From Bacteroidaceae bacterium (lineage in GTDB: Bacteria; Bacteroidota; Bacteroidia; Bacteroidales; Bacteroidaceae): 64,000 bases of DNA. Under the pieces are notes generated by a model that saw nothing but the letters and a program-made list of their open reading frames with translations, ran no database searches and had not been told where the DNA came from. A program made the translations under genes and the position numbers. Of the stretch, positions 44,926-55,490 are shown piece after piece; positions within the stretch are counted from its first letter, which is position 1, and each line of letters starts with the position of its first letter. The DNA is taken from contig CABIVS010000001.1 in assembly GCA_902362375.1 (NCBI GenBank), positions 481,820 to 545,819 of the forward strand. Direction: 5' to 3'.

Positions 44926-47076
44926 GTGGCAGTTAATAAAAAGAACATAATGACCCGTTACTTCTTCGTCATCCTGTTGATGGCGTTGATAGGAGTAGCT
45001 ATTGTTGTAAAAGCAGGCATCACCATGTTTGCCGAACGACAATACTGGCAGGATGTGGCTGATCGTTTCGTAAAAGAAAATGTGACGGTGAAACCCAATC
45101 GTGGAAACATTATTTCTTCTGACGGTAAACTAATGGCCAGTTCTCTGCCCGAATACAGAATATATATGGACTTTATGTCTGGTGAAAAAGATGAAAAACG
45201 CAGGCAGAAAGATCAGGCACGACGTGATTCTATCCTCAACGCGAACATGGATTCTATCTGTATCGGACTTCACAAGATATTCCCGGACAAGAGCGTGACA
45301 CAATTCAAGGCACATCTCAAAAAAGGACGCCAGGCAAAAAGCCGCAATTATCTGATTTATCCGAAACGTATCTCCTATATACAATATAAAGAGGTAAAGA
45401 GACTACCTGTGTTCTGTTTGAACCGGTATAAAGGCGGATTCAAAGAACAGGCTTACAATCAGCGTAAGAAACCGTTCGGTTCACTGGCTGCCCGTACATT
45501 GGGAGACGTGTATGCAGACACAGCCAAAGGAGCGAGAAATGGTATCGAGCTTGCTTTCGACACCATCCTGAAAGGACGGGACGGATTGACACACCGTCAA
45601 AAGGTGATGAACAAATACCTGAACATTGTCGATGTGCCGCCGGTTGACGGTTGCGATCTGATTAGTACTATCGACGTAGGTATGCAGGATATTTGCGAGA
45701 AAGCGTTGGTGGATAAACTAAAAGAGTTGAATGCCAGTGTGGGTGTGGTGGTATTGATGGAAGTAGCTACCGGAGAGGTGAAAGCCATCGTCAACATGAT
45801 GCAAGGCAAAGATGGTGAATACTACGAAATGCGCAACAATGCCATCAGCGATATGCTTGAGCCGGGGTCTACTTTCAAAACTGCCTCTATCATGGTAGCT
45901 CTTGAAGACGGAAAGATCACTCCGGACTATGTGGTAGACACCGGTAACGGACAGATGCCGATGTACGGACGTGTCATGAAAGACCACAACTGGCATCGCG
46001 GAGGATACGGAAAACTGACTGTCACAGAAATCCTGGGAGTGTCGTCCAACGTCGGTACCTCTTATATAATAGACCATTTCTACGGCAGCAACCCGCAGAA
46101 ATTTGTAGACGGATTGAAACGGATGAGCATCGACCAACCGTTACACCTGCAAATTTCGGGAGAAGGAAAACCGAATATACGCGGTCCGAAAGAACGTTAT
46201 TTTGCAAAGACAACTTTGCCGTGGATGAGTATCGGCTACGAGACACAGGTTCCGCCGATCAATATTCTCACATTCTATAATGGGATAGCCAACAATGGAG
46301 TCACCGTACGTCCGAAGTTTGTCAGAGCTGCCGTGAAAGATGGGGAAGTCGTGAAAGAATATCCGACAGAGGTGATCAATCCCAAGATTTGTTCGGATAA
46401 GACTTTGGCACAGATCCGTGAGATTCTCCGGAAAGTGGTCGGTGAAGGACTTGCCAAACCTGCGGGAAGCAAGCAGTTCCACGTTTCAGGAAAAACAGGA
46501 ACGGCGCAGATCTCACAGGGAGCAGCCGGATACAAAACGGGAAGAACGAATTATCTGGTTAGTTTTTGCGGATATTTCCCGTCAGAAGCGCCTAAATATA
46601 GCATGATTGTCTCTATCCAGAAACCAGGATTACCGGCTTCGGGAGGTTTGATGGCAGGTAGTGTGTTCAGCAAGATTGCAGAAAGGGTGTATGCCAAAGA
46701 CCTGCGGTTACCGCTGACCAATGCGATTGATACTAATTCCGTAGTCATTCCGAATGTAAAAGCCGGAGAGATGCGCGAAGCGCAACGGGTATTGGAAGAG
46801 CTGCAGATTAATGTACAAGGCAAAATTGCTGATTCGGGCAAAGAAGTTTGGGGAAATACCCATTCTGCCCCACAAGCTGTGGTTCTTGAAAGCCGGAGCA
46901 ATATGCAGAATTTTGTACCCAGTGTGATAGGTATGGGAGCGAAAGACGCTGTGTACTTGTTGGAAAGCAAAGGATTGAAAGTCAACCTGGTCGGCGTGGG
47001 CAAAGTAAAAAGCCAGTCGATAGCCAACGGAACGATTGTAAAGAAAGGACAGACGGTGACGCTTACGCTTCATTAA
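44926..47076 (+). CDS. ftsI: Penicillin-binding protein 3 (division transpeptidase) with PASTA domain
   Basis: A 716-residue division-specific peptidoglycan transpeptidase, with an N-terminal membrane anchor (about 10-30), a pedestal domain and a transpeptidase domain. Catalytic motifs are S315-T-F-K318, S373-S-N375 and SGKTGTAQ. One PASTA domain (about 648-716) ends the protein; FtsI of E. coli lacks it. The first codon is GTG; an ATG at 44950 is the alternative. It should work with FtsW (51466) at the septum. Confidence 0.95.
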   Translation: MAVNKKNIMTRYFFVILLMALIGVAIVVKAGITMFAERQYWQDVADRFVKENVTVKPNRGNIISSDGKLMASSLPEYRIYMDFMSGEKDEKRRQKDQARRDSILNANMDSICIGLHKIFPDKSVTQFKAHLKKGRQAKSRNYLIYPKRISYIQYKEVKRLPVFCLNRYKGGFKEQAYNQRKKPFGSLAARTLGDVYADTAKGARNGIELAFDTILKGRDGLTHRQKVMNKYLNIVDVPPVDGCDLISTIDVGMQDICEKALVDKLKELNASVGVVVLMEVATGEVKAIVNMMQGKDGEYYEMRNNAISDMLEPGSTFKTASIMVALEDGKITPDYVVDTGNGQMPMYGRVMKDHNWHRGGYGKLTVTEILGVSSNVGTSYIIDHFYGSNPQKFVDGLKRMSIDQPLHLQISGEGKPNIRGPKERYFAKTTLPWMSIGYETQVPPINILTFYNGIANNGVTVRPKFVRAAVKDGEVVKEYPTEVINPKICSDKTLAQIREILRKVVGEGLAKPAGSKQFHVSGKTGTAQISQGAAGYKTGRTNYLVSFCGYFPSEAPKYSMIVSIQKPGLPASGGLMAGSVFSKIAERVYAKDLRLPLTNAIDTNSVVIPNVKAGEMREAQRVLEELQINVQGKIADSGKEVWGNTHSAPQAVVLESRSNMQNFVPSVIGMGAKDAVYLLESKGLKVNLVGVGKVKSQSIANGTIVKKGQTVTLTLH

Positions 47077-47105
47077 AAATTAAAGATTAAAAATTGAATA
47101 GAGTG

Positions 47106-48554
47106 ATGTTATTAAATGAGTTACTGAAAGCAATCCAACCGGTAGAGATAGCCGGAGATTCAAACATAGAAATCACCGGTGTCAACATCGACTCCCGTCT
47201 AGTGGAAGCCGGACAGCTATTCATGGCAATGCGTGGCACACAAGCCGACGGCCATGCTTATATACCTGCTGCCATTGCAAAAGGAGCGATCGCCATCCTC
47301 TGCGAGGATATGCCGGAAAAACCCGTAGCGGGGATCACCTATATACAAGTAAAAGACAGCGAAGATGCGGTAGGAAAGATTGCCACTACCTTTTACGGAG
47401 ACCCGACTTCCAAGTTGGAACTGGTCGGTGTTACCGGAACGAACGGAAAAACAACAATCGCTACCTTATTATATAATACATTCCGTTATTTCGGATATAA
47501 GGTAGGATTGATTTCTACCGTTTGCAATTATATCGATGATGAACCGATTCCGACAGAACATACTACTCCTGATCCAATCACGTTGAACTGTCTGTTGGGA
47601 CGGATGGCAGATGAAGGATGCAAATATGTTTTCATGGAAGTCAGCTCCCACTCGATTGCACAGAAACGTATCAGTGGATTAAAGTTTGCAGGAGGGATCT
47701 TTACCAATCTGACCCGCGACCATCTCGACTATCATAAAACAGTAGAGAATTATCTGAAAGCGAAGAAAAAGTTCTTTGACGATCTGCCGAAAAATGCATT
47801 CAGCCTGACCAATCTGGACGATAAAAACGGACTGGTAATGACGCAGAACACACGTTCGAAGGTCTATACTTATTCATTGAGAAGTCTTAGCGACTTTAAA
47901 GGACGGGTATTGGAGTCTCATTTTGAAGGGATGCTGCTCGACTTCAACAATCATGAACTGGCAGTTCAGTTTATCGGAAAGTTCAATGCTTCCAATTTGT
48001 TGGCGGTATTCGGGGCGGCAGTTCTGTTAGGTAAGAAAGAGGAAGAGGTGCTTGTAGCTCTTAGCACACTTCATCCGGTAGCCGGACGCTTCGATGCGGT
48101 CCGCTCACCGCAGGGAATTACGGCGATTGTTGATTATGCACATACCCCGGATGCTCTCATTAATGTACTGAACGCTATTCATGGAGTGCTTGAAGGAAAA
48201 GGAAAAGTGATTACTGTGGTAGGCGCCGGCGGCAACCGCGACAAGGGCAAACGCCCCATCATGGCAAAGGAAGCTGCCAAAGCGAGTGACCGCGTCATCA
48301 TCACTTCCGACAATCCGCGCTTTGAAGAGCCGCAAGACATCATCAATGATATGCTTGCCGGACTGGATGCGGAAGATATGAAGAAAACACTAAGCATTGC
48401 CGACCGTAAAGAAGCAATTCGCACGGCTTGTATGCTGGCAGAGAAAGGAGATGTAATTCTCGTTGCCGGAAAAGGACATGAGAATTACCAGGAGATAAAA
48501 GGAGTGAAACATCATTTTGATGACAAAGAAGTACTCAAAGAAATTTTTAAATAA
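47106..48554 (+). CDS. murE: UDP-N-acetylmuramoyl-tripeptide synthetase MurE (meso-DAP adding)
   Basis: A Mur ligase of 482 residues from ATG 47106; a TTG four codons earlier would also be open. The ATP-binding loop is [10 protein letters not shown], and the central motif is [12 protein letters not shown]. The C-terminal domain carries SDNPRFEEP: the DNPR sequence is the established marker for enzymes that add meso-diaminopimelate rather than lysine. It follows ftsI after a short AT-rich spacer of repeated TTAAA units. Confidence 0.96.
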   Translation: MLLNELLKAIQPVEIAGDSNIEITGVNIDSRLVEAGQLFMAMRGTQADGHAYIPAAIAKGAIAILCEDMPEKPVAGITYIQVKDSEDAVGKIATTFYGDPTSKLELVGVTGTNGKTTIATLLYNTFRYFGYKVGLISTVCNYIDDEPIPTEHTTPDPITLNCLLGRMADEGCKYVFMEVSSHSIAQKRISGLKFAGGIFTNLTRDHLDYHKTVENYLKAKKKFFDDLPKNAFSLTNLDDKNGLVMTQNTRSKVYTYSLRSLSDFKGRVLESHFEGMLLDFNNHELAVQFIGKFNASNLLAVFGAAVLLGKKEEEVLVALSTLHPVAGRFDAVRSPQGITAIVDYAHTPDALINVLNAIHGVLEGKGKVITVVGAGGNRDKGKRPIMAKEAAKASDRVIITSDNPRFEEPQDIINDMLAGLDAEDMKKTLSIADRKEAIRTACMLAEKGDVILVAGKGHENYQEIKGVKHHFDDKEVLKEIFK

Positions 48555-48644
48555 TGAATAGACTGTGCTAATATGCCGACCGGCTTCGTTATCTATCCGA
48601 CAGCAACCGGCATAACAACACATCAATAAATTGGCAAATTATTT

Positions 48645-49913
48645 ATGTTATACTATCTATTTGAATGGCTACATAAGCTCAATTTTCCAGGAGCGGGAAT
48701 GTTCGGATATACCTCATTCCGTGCTTTGATGGCAGTTATCCTCGCGTTACTGATTTCAAGTATCTGGGGAGACAAGTTCATCAACCTACTCAAAAGGAAA
48801 CAAATCACAGAAACGCAACGTGATGCTAAAACCGACCCGTTCGGAGTCAACAAAGTAGGCGTCCCGAGCATGGGTGGTGTTATCATCATTGTAGCCATCC
48901 TGATACCCTGTTTACTGTTAGGTAAACTGCATAATATATATATGATACTGATGCTGATCACCACCATATGGTTGGGATCACTCGGATTCGCAGACGACTA
49001 TATCAAAATCTTCAAAAGAGACAAGGAAGGTTTGCATGGCAAGTTCAAAATCATCGGTCAGGTTGGTTTAGGCTTAATTGTCGGAATGACTTTATACCTT
49101 AGTCCGGACGTAGTGATCCGCGAAAATATCGAAGTTCATAATCCGGGACAGGAGATGGAAGTAATACACGGAACGAATGACCTGAAATCTACCCAGACAA
49201 CGATTCCTTTTTTCAAGAGCAACAACCTTGATTATGCCGATCTGGTATCTTTCATGGGAGAACATGCGCAAACAGCCGGATGGATATTGTTCGTCATTGT
49301 CACCATCATTGTAGTTACCGCCGTATCAAACGGCGCCAACCTGAATGACGGTATGGACGGAATGGCAGCCGGGAACTCGGCAATTATCGGTGCAACGCTG
49401 GGGGTACTGGCGTATGTATCATCGCATATCGAATTTGCAGGCTACCTGAACATCATGTATATTCCGGGTTCGGAAGAACTGGTAATCTATATCTGCGCCT
49501 TCATCGGTGCACTGATCGGTTTCCTATGGTACAATGCCTATCCGGCACAAGTATTTATGGGAGACACAGGCAGTCTTACTATCGGCGGTATTATCGCAGT
49601 GTTTGCCATCATCATCCACAAAGAGTTGCTGATACCGATTCTTTGCGGTGTATTCCTGGTAGAAAACCTGTCGGTCATCCTGCAACGGGCTTATTATAAG
49701 GCGGGAAAACGAAAAGGTGTGAAACAACGATTGTTCAAGCGCACACCGATTCACGATCACTTCCGCACTTCAATGAACCTGATTGAACCGGGATGCACGG
49801 TGAAATTCACCAAACCCGACCAACTGTTTCATGAATCAAAGATTACCGTCCGTTTCTGGATTGTAACGATTGTATTGGCAGCAATAACAATTATAACGCT
49901 TAAAATAAGATAA
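48645..49913 (+). CDS. mraY: Phospho-N-acetylmuramoyl-pentapeptide transferase MraY
   Basis: A 422-residue integral membrane enzyme that transfers phospho-MurNAc-pentapeptide to undecaprenyl phosphate, forming lipid I. Signatures are KVGVPSMGGVIIIVAI, GFADDYIKI, GANLNDGMDGMAAG and VFMGDTGSLTIGG with the catalytic Asp residues. About ten hydrophobic segments are present. The extra periplasmic loop (about 155-195) fits the longer MraY of Bacteroidetes. Confidence 0.96.
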   Translation: MLYYLFEWLHKLNFPGAGMFGYTSFRALMAVILALLISSIWGDKFINLLKRKQITETQRDAKTDPFGVNKVGVPSMGGVIIIVAILIPCLLLGKLHNIYMILMLITTIWLGSLGFADDYIKIFKRDKEGLHGKFKIIGQVGLGLIVGMTLYLSPDVVIRENIEVHNPGQEMEVIHGTNDLKSTQTTIPFFKSNNLDYADLVSFMGEHAQTAGWILFVIVTIIVVTAVSNGANLNDGMDGMAAGNSAIIGATLGVLAYVSSHIEFAGYLNIMYIPGSEELVIYICAFIGALIGFLWYNAYPAQVFMGDTGSLTIGGIIAVFAIIIHKELLIPILCGVFLVENLSVILQRAYYKAGKRKGVKQRLFKRTPIHDHFRTSMNLIEPGCTVKFTKPDQLFHESKITVRFWIVTIVLAAITIITLKIR

Positions 49914-49917
49914 AAAG

Positions 49918-50003
49918 AAGGCACAGATTACACGGATTAACGCGGTTTTAACTGCATAATCCCTTAAAACCGTGAAATCCGCGTAATCCGTGCCTAATTA
50001 AAA
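49918..50003. repeat. Long imperfect inverted repeat between mraY and murD
   Basis: The left arm (starting AGGCACAGATTACACGG) and the right arm (ending CCGCGTAATCCGTGCCT) pair over about 30 bp with a few mismatches, including AACGCGGTTTT with AAAACCGTGAAA. A related, more decayed copy (GGATTACGCAGATT ... AACGTAATCCGC) lies at 53963-54017. It may act as a partial terminator or RNA-processing element within the operon. Confidence 0.65.
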
Positions 50004-50094
50004 ATATAGAGAGTATTAACCCGATTATTAACTTTTAAAGATGTGCACAGCTAATAGGATCAATCAATTAGAAAATAAGGGCACATTATTGTAG

Positions 50095-51429
50095 ATGAAA
50101 AGAATAGTAATTTTAGGAGCTGGCGAAAGCGGCGCAGGTGCAGCCGTACTCGCTAAAGTCAAAGGATTTGAGACGTTTGTTTCGGACATGTCCGCCATCA
50201 AGGACAAGTATAAGGAACTTCTCGACAGCCATCAGATTGCCTGGGAAGAAGGACACCATACCGAAGAACTCATTCTGAATGCCGACGAGGTGATCAAAAG
50301 CCCCGGTATCCCGAATGACGCCCCGATCATCCTGAAACTGAAAGCTCAAGGCACACCGGTGATCTCCGAGATAGAGTTTGCCGGACGCTATACTGATGCC
50401 AAAATGATCTGTATTACAGGTTCTAACGGAAAGACAACAACAACTTCCTTGATCTACCATATTTTCAAAAGCGCAGGTCTGAACGTAGGTTTGGCAGGCA
50501 ACATCGGCAAAAGCCTTGCTTTGCAGGTAGCCGAAGATTACCACGATTACTATATTATCGAACTTAGCTCTTTCCAGTTGGATAATATGTATAACTTTCG
50601 TGCGAACATCGCCGTATTGATGAACATCACTCCGGACCATCTTGACCGCTACGACCATTGTATGCAGAATTACATCGACGCTAAATTCCGCATCACCCAA
50701 AACCAAACACCGGACGATGCTTTCATCTTCTGGAACGATGACCCTATCATCAGACAGGAACTGGCAAAACATGGTCTGAAAGCTCACTTGTATCCTTTTG
50801 CCGCTGTAAAAGAGGATGGAGCGATTGCATACGTAGAAGATCACGAAGTGAAAATCACCGAACCGATTGCATTCAACATGGAGCAGGAGGAACTGGCCCT
50901 GACAGGACAACACAACCTGTACAACTCTTTAGCCGCCGGTATCTCGGCAAACCTTGCCGGCATCGCCAAAGAAAACATCCGGAAAGCCCTCTCCGACTTC
51001 AAGGGAGTGGAACATCGGTTGGAAAAGGTGGCACGTGTGCGCGGAATTGATTTTATTAACGACTCTAAAGCCACAAATGTCAACTCCTGCTGGTATGCCC
51101 TGCAAAGCATGACTACCAAAACGGTATTGATTCTCGGTGGTAAAGATAAAGGAAACGACTATACTGAAATTGAAGACCTGGTACGCGAAAAGTGTTCAGC
51201 ACTGGTATATCTGGGACTTCATAACGAAAAGCTCCACGAGTTCTTCGACCGTTTCGGCCTGCCGGTAGCCGATGTGCAAACCGGCATGAAAGATGCCGTA
51301 GAAGCAGCCTATAAACTGGCAAAGAAAGGTGAAACGGTATTATTAAGTCCTTGCTGTGCTTCTTTCGACCTCTTCAAGAGTTACGAAGACCGTGGCGATC
51401 AATTTAAAGAATGTGTCCGTGCCCTTTAA
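50095..51429 (+). CDS. murD: UDP-N-acetylmuramoylalanine-D-glutamate ligase MurD
   Basis: A 444-residue cytoplasmic Mur ligase that adds D-glutamate. The N-terminal nucleotide-binding fold begins with VILGAGESGAGAAVLA. The ATP loop is ITGSNGKTTT, and NITPDHLDRYD and DSKATNVNS are further Mur-ligase motifs. It sits 92 bp after the inverted repeat downstream of mraY. Confidence 0.96.
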   Translation: MKRIVILGAGESGAGAAVLAKVKGFETFVSDMSAIKDKYKELLDSHQIAWEEGHHTEELILNADEVIKSPGIPNDAPIILKLKAQGTPVISEIEFAGRYTDAKMICITGSNGKTTTTSLIYHIFKSAGLNVGLAGNIGKSLALQVAEDYHDYYIIELSSFQLDNMYNFRANIAVLMNITPDHLDRYDHCMQNYIDAKFRITQNQTPDDAFIFWNDDPIIRQELAKHGLKAHLYPFAAVKEDGAIAYVEDHEVKITEPIAFNMEQEELALTGQHNLYNSLAAGISANLAGIAKENIRKALSDFKGVEHRLEKVARVRGIDFINDSKATNVNSCWYALQSMTTKTVLILGGKDKGNDYTEIEDLVREKCSALVYLGLHNEKLHEFFDRFGLPVADVQTGMKDAVEAAYKLAKKGETVLLSPCCASFDLFKSYEDRGDQFKECVRAL

Positions 51430-51465
51430 TTCTCAATTTTTAATTCTCAATTCTCAATTTAAGAA

Positions 51466-52794
51466 GTGGATTTATTAAAGAACATATTCAAAGGTGACAA
51501 GGTAATCTGGATTATCTTCCTCTGTCTCTGCCTCATCTCGATCATCGAGGTGTTTTCGGCAGCGTCGACGCTGACTTACAAAAGCGGCGACCATTGGGGA
51601 CCGATTACGCAACACTCCATCATTCTGATGGTAGGAGCTGTGGTAGTCGTATTTCTGCATAATGTTCCCTACAAATGGTTCCAGGTATTTCCGGTCTTTC
51701 TATATCCGGTATCTCTGGTTCTACTGGCATTTGTCACGCTGATGGGTATCATCACAGGCGACCGTGTCAACGGAGCAGCCCGCTGGATGACCTTTATGGG
51801 ATTGCAATTCCAGCCATCGGAATTGGCAAAGATGGCGGTAATCATTGCCGTCTCATTCATCCTGTCCAAAAAACAGGACGAATACGGGGCCAATCCGAAA
51901 GCCTTTAAATATATCATGATTCTTACCGGACTGGTATTTCTGCTCATCGCACCGGAAAACCTTTCAACAGCAATGCTGCTGTTCGGAGTGGTATGCATGA
52001 TGATGTTCATCGGGCGGGTATCTTCCAAGAAGCTGTTCGGAATGTTGGGAATATTGGGACTTATAGGTGGGGTTGCGGTAGGTGTACTGATGGCTATTCC
52101 CGCCAAAACACTGCATAGCACTCCGGGACTTCACCGCTTCGAGACGTGGCAGAATCGTGTTTCCGGTTTCTTTGAGAAGGAAGAAGTGCCGGCAGCCAAA
52201 TTTGATATTGACAAAGACGCACAGATTGCACATGCGCGAATCGCCATTGCTACCAGCCATGTAGTAGGCAAAGGTCCGGGAAACTCGATACAGCGTGACT
52301 TCCTTAGCCAGGCATTCTCCGATTTTATCTTCGCGATTGTGATTGAAGAAATGGGATTGGTAGGAGGAATATTTGTGGTGTTCCTCTATTTATGGTTGCT
52401 GATGCGAGCCGGACGAATCGCCCAGAAGTGCGAGCGAACCTTCCCCGCCTTTCTCGTTATGGGTATTGCGCTGTTGTTGGTATCACAGGCAATACTGAAT
52501 ATGATGGTTGCCGTCGGGTTATTCCCCGTCACAGGACAGCCCCTGCCTCTGGTCAGCAAAGGAGGTACAAGTACGCTAATCAACTGCGCTTATATCGGAA
52601 TGATATTAAGCGTAAGCCGATATACCGCTCATCTGGAAGAACAAAAAGCGCACGATGCACAGATCCAACTGCAAATAGAGGCGGATGCCGCAGCCAATTC
52701 CGAAGCACAGGCTGCAGCCGAACCGACAGCGCAGATTCTGAACAGCGACGCTGAATTTGAAGATGAGCATGATAGCAGAAACAACGAACGGTAA
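51466..52794 (+). CDS. ftsW: Division septum peptidoglycan polymerase FtsW
   Basis: A 442-residue SEDS-family membrane glycosyltransferase with about ten membrane segments. Signatures are GAARWMTFMGLQFQPSELAK (with the conserved GAxRW and QPSE), FIFAIVIEEMGLVGG (holding the conserved acidic residues) and LPLVSKGGTSTLINCAY. The start codon is GTG. The C-terminal tail (about 395-442) is Gln/Glu/Ala-rich and cytoplasmic. It should pair with the FtsI encoded at 44926. Confidence 0.95.
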   Translation: MDLLKNIFKGDKVIWIIFLCLCLISIIEVFSAASTLTYKSGDHWGPITQHSIILMVGAVVVVFLHNVPYKWFQVFPVFLYPVSLVLLAFVTLMGIITGDRVNGAARWMTFMGLQFQPSELAKMAVIIAVSFILSKKQDEYGANPKAFKYIMILTGLVFLLIAPENLSTAMLLFGVVCMMMFIGRVSSKKLFGMLGILGLIGGVAVGVLMAIPAKTLHSTPGLHRFETWQNRVSGFFEKEEVPAAKFDIDKDAQIAHARIAIATSHVVGKGPGNSIQRDFLSQAFSDFIFAIVIEEMGLVGGIFVVFLYLWLLMRAGRIAQKCERTFPAFLVMGIALLLVSQAILNMMVAVGLFPVTGQPLPLVSKGGTSTLINCAYIGMILSVSRYTAHLEEQKAHDAQIQLQIEADAAANSEAQAAAEPTAQILNSDAEFEDEHDSRNNER

Positions 52795-52826
52795 ATGTTG
52801 AGAAAGAACGAACAGAAGAAAACAGT

Positions 52827-53948
52827 ATGATGGAAAAAGAACTTAGAATTATCATCAGCGGTGGAGGAACAGGAGGACATATCTTTCCTGCCGTCTCTAT
52901 CGCAAACGCTATAATAGAGCTACGCCCCGACGCAGAGATTCTCTTTGTAGGCGCTGAAGGACGTATGGAAATGCAACGGGTTCCCGATGCAGGCTACCGG
53001 ATTATCGGACTTCCGATTGCCGGATTCGACCGCAAACATCTATGGAAAAATGTATCCGTATTGATTAAACTGATGCGCAGCCAATGGAAGGCGCGCAAAG
53101 TAATCAAAAACTTCCGTCCGCAAGTGGCGGTAGGTGTAGGCGGATATGCAAGCGGGCCGACACTAAAGACTGCCGGCATGATGGGAGTCCCCACATTAAT
53201 CCAAGAGCAAAACTCATATGCCGGAGTTACCAATAAACTGCTGGCACAGAAAGCTCGTAAGATTTGTGTCGCTTATGAGGGAATGGAAAAGTTTTTCCCC
53301 GCCGACAAGATCATCATGACGGGCAATCCCGTCCGCCAAAACCTGACAAAGGATATGCCGCCCAAAGAAGAAGCGTTACGTTCCTTCCACTTACAGCCCG
53401 GCAAAAAGACAATACTGATTGTAGGTGGCAGCTTGGGTGCACGCACCATCAACAATACGCTGACAGCCGGTCTGGCAATTATCAAGGAAAACACGGACGT
53501 GCAATTCATCTGGCAAACGGGCAAATACTATTACCCGCAAGTGACAGAAGCCGTAAAAGCGGCAGGAGCACTTCCGAATTTATATGTAACGGATTTCATC
53601 AAAGATATGGCAGCCGCTTATGCCGCCGCCGATCTGGTCATTTCCCGTGCGGGAGCAGGTTCCATTTCTGAATTCTGCCTGCTGCACAAACCTGTTATCT
53701 TAGTGCCCTCGCCCAACGTAGCGGAAGATCACCAAACGAAGAACGCCTTGGCGTTGGTGAACAAGCAGGCAGCTATCTACGTCAAAGACAGTGAAGCGGC
53801 AACCACTTTGATGGACGTAGCCCTGTCCACTGTCAACGACGAGCAGAAATTGAAAGAACTAACAGAGAATATCGCCAAACTGGCTTTACCCGATTCAGCG
53901 AGAATCATCGCACAAGAGGTCATTAAGCTGGCGGAAGCAAAGAACTGA
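52827..53948 (+). CDS. murG: UDP-N-acetylglucosamine:lipid I transferase MurG
   Basis: A 373-residue membrane-associated glycosyltransferase producing lipid II. Conserved features are the N-terminal glycine loop SGGGTGGHIFPAVSIA, GVGGYASGPTL, QEQNSYAGVTNKLLA and ISRAGAGSISE in the UDP-GlcNAc site. Two adjacent Met codons are possible starts. The gene is 32 bp after ftsW. Confidence 0.96.
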   Translation: MMEKELRIIISGGGTGGHIFPAVSIANAIIELRPDAEILFVGAEGRMEMQRVPDAGYRIIGLPIAGFDRKHLWKNVSVLIKLMRSQWKARKVIKNFRPQVAVGVGGYASGPTLKTAGMMGVPTLIQEQNSYAGVTNKLLAQKARKICVAYEGMEKFFPADKIIMTGNPVRQNLTKDMPPKEEALRSFHLQPGKKTILIVGGSLGARTINNTLTAGLAIIKENTDVQFIWQTGKYYYPQVTEAVKAAGALPNLYVTDFIKDMAAAYAAADLVISRAGAGSISEFCLLHKPVILVPSPNVAEDHQTKNALALVNKQAAIYVKDSEAATTLMDVALSTVNDEQKLKELTENIAKLALPDSARIIAQEVIKLAEAKN

Positions 53949-53962
53949 TAAATAGACAATCG

Positions 53963-54017
53963 GATTACGCAGATTAAAGTAACGGCACAATGCCCGTATC
54001 AAACAACGTAATCCGCA
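53963..54017. repeat. Decayed inverted repeat between murG and murC
   Basis: GGATTACGCAGATT and AACGTAATCCGC pair as arms of an imperfect inverted repeat, with GGCACAATGCC forming a smaller central hairpin. It is related to the better-preserved repeat between mraY and murD (49918-50003). Confidence 0.5.
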
Positions 54018-54039
54018 CTAAAATAAAAAGACAGAAGAA

Positions 54040-55416
54040 ATGAATATAGAAACAATAAAATCAGTCTATTTCGTAGGTGCCGGCGGCATCGGTATGAGTG
54101 CACTTGTACGCTACTTCCTTTTCAAAGGAAAGGTAGTGGCCGGATATGACCGTACTCCTACTCCATTGACTGAAACGCTGATCGCCGAAGGCGCACAAAT
54201 ACATTATGAAGAAAACGTCGACCTGATTCCCGAAGCCTGCAAAGACAAGGAAAGTACGTTAGTCATATACACTCCGGCCGTTCCACAGGAACACGAAGAA
54301 CTCGTTTATTTCCGTAACAACGGATTCGAAATACAGAAACGCGCCCAAGTATTGGGAACAATTACCCACTCGAGCAAAGGTCTGTGTGTGGCAGGCACTC
54401 ACGGGAAAACAACCACATCGACTATGACAGCCCATCTGTTTCACCAGTCACATGTGGAATGTACCGCTTTTCTCGGAGGAATCTCGAAAAATTACAGCAC
54501 CAACCTGCTGCTCTCTCAAGCAAGCCCTTACACAGTGATTGAAGCGGATGAATTCGACCGTTCTTTCCACTGGCTGTCGCCTTATATGTCGGTAATCACG
54601 TCTACCGACCCCGATCATCTGGACATCTACGGAACAGAGCAAGCCTACCTGGAAAGTTTCGAACATTACACCACGCTAATCCAACCGGGTGGCGCACTGA
54701 TTATCCGCAAAGGCATCTCCCTGCAACCCAAAGTGCAGCCGGGCGTTCGTGTCTACACTTACTCACGTGACGAAGGCGACTTCCATGCAGAAAACATCCG
54801 CATCGGAAACGGAGAGATATTCATCGACTTTGTTGCTCCGGACACCCGTATCAACGACATCCAACTGGGAATTCCGGTAAGTATCAACATAGAAAATGGC
54901 GTAGCCGCCATGGCATTGGCACACCTCAACGGGGTGACCGATGAAGAGATAAAAAGAGGTATGGCAAGTTTCCGCGGAGTAGACCGCCGGTTCGACTTCA
55001 AACTCAAGAACGACCGGATTGTCTTTCTAAGTGACTACGCACACCATCCCTCTGAAATCAAACAGAGCGTGCTGTCTATGCGCGAACTTTACAAGGACAA
55101 GAAGATCACAGCCATCTTCCAGCCTCATCTCTATACCCGTACCCGCGACTTCTATCAGGACTTTGCCGATAGCCTGTCGCTACTCGACGAAGTGATTCTG
55201 GTAGACATCTACCCGGCACGTGAAGCACCAATCCCGGGCGTCACCAGCAAACTGATTTATGATAATCTCCGTCCGGGTATCGAAAAAAGTATGTGCAAAA
55301 AGGAAGAGATACTGAACATTCTGAAAGATAAAAACATTGAAGTATTAATAACTTTAGGAGCCGGAGACATCGACAACTATGTCCCCGAAATAAAGGAACT
55401 ATTAGAAAAAAGATAA
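54040..55416 (+). CDS. murC: UDP-N-acetylmuramate-alanine ligase MurC
   Basis: A 458-residue Mur ligase adding L-alanine to UDP-MurNAc. Motifs are FVGAGGIGMSALVRYFL at the N-terminus, VAGTHGKTTTSTMTAHL (ATP loop), EADEFDRSF and DYAHHPSEIKQS. murB and ddl, often next in other phyla, are absent; ftsQ follows directly, as is usual in Bacteroidetes. Confidence 0.96.
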   Translation: MNIETIKSVYFVGAGGIGMSALVRYFLFKGKVVAGYDRTPTPLTETLIAEGAQIHYEENVDLIPEACKDKESTLVIYTPAVPQEHEELVYFRNNGFEIQKRAQVLGTITHSSKGLCVAGTHGKTTTSTMTAHLFHQSHVECTAFLGGISKNYSTNLLLSQASPYTVIEADEFDRSFHWLSPYMSVITSTDPDHLDIYGTEQAYLESFEHYTTLIQPGGALIIRKGISLQPKVQPGVRVYTYSRDEGDFHAENIRIGNGEIFIDFVAPDTRINDIQLGIPVSINIENGVAAMALAHLNGVTDEEIKRGMASFRGVDRRFDFKLKNDRIVFLSDYAHHPSEIKQSVLSMRELYKDKKITAIFQPHLYTRTRDFYQDFADSLSLLDEVILVDIYPAREAPIPGVTSKLIYDNLRPGIEKSMCKKEEILNILKDKNIEVLITLGAGDIDNYVPEIKELLEKR

Positions 55417-55490
55417 ATAAATGAATAATCATCCGGCAGCCTGTCCGAAACAGTGCAAGCATTTTAATTTTTAATCTTTAATTTTTGATT

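Noticed and set aside
48555..48644. Terminator between murE and mraY
   Set aside because: Only a short imperfect pairing (ATGCCG with CGGCAT) over a long loop and no T-run; the operon very likely continues.
50113..50913. A 266-residue open frame antisense to murD
   Set aside because: Shadow of the murD coding sequence; no recognisable protein features.
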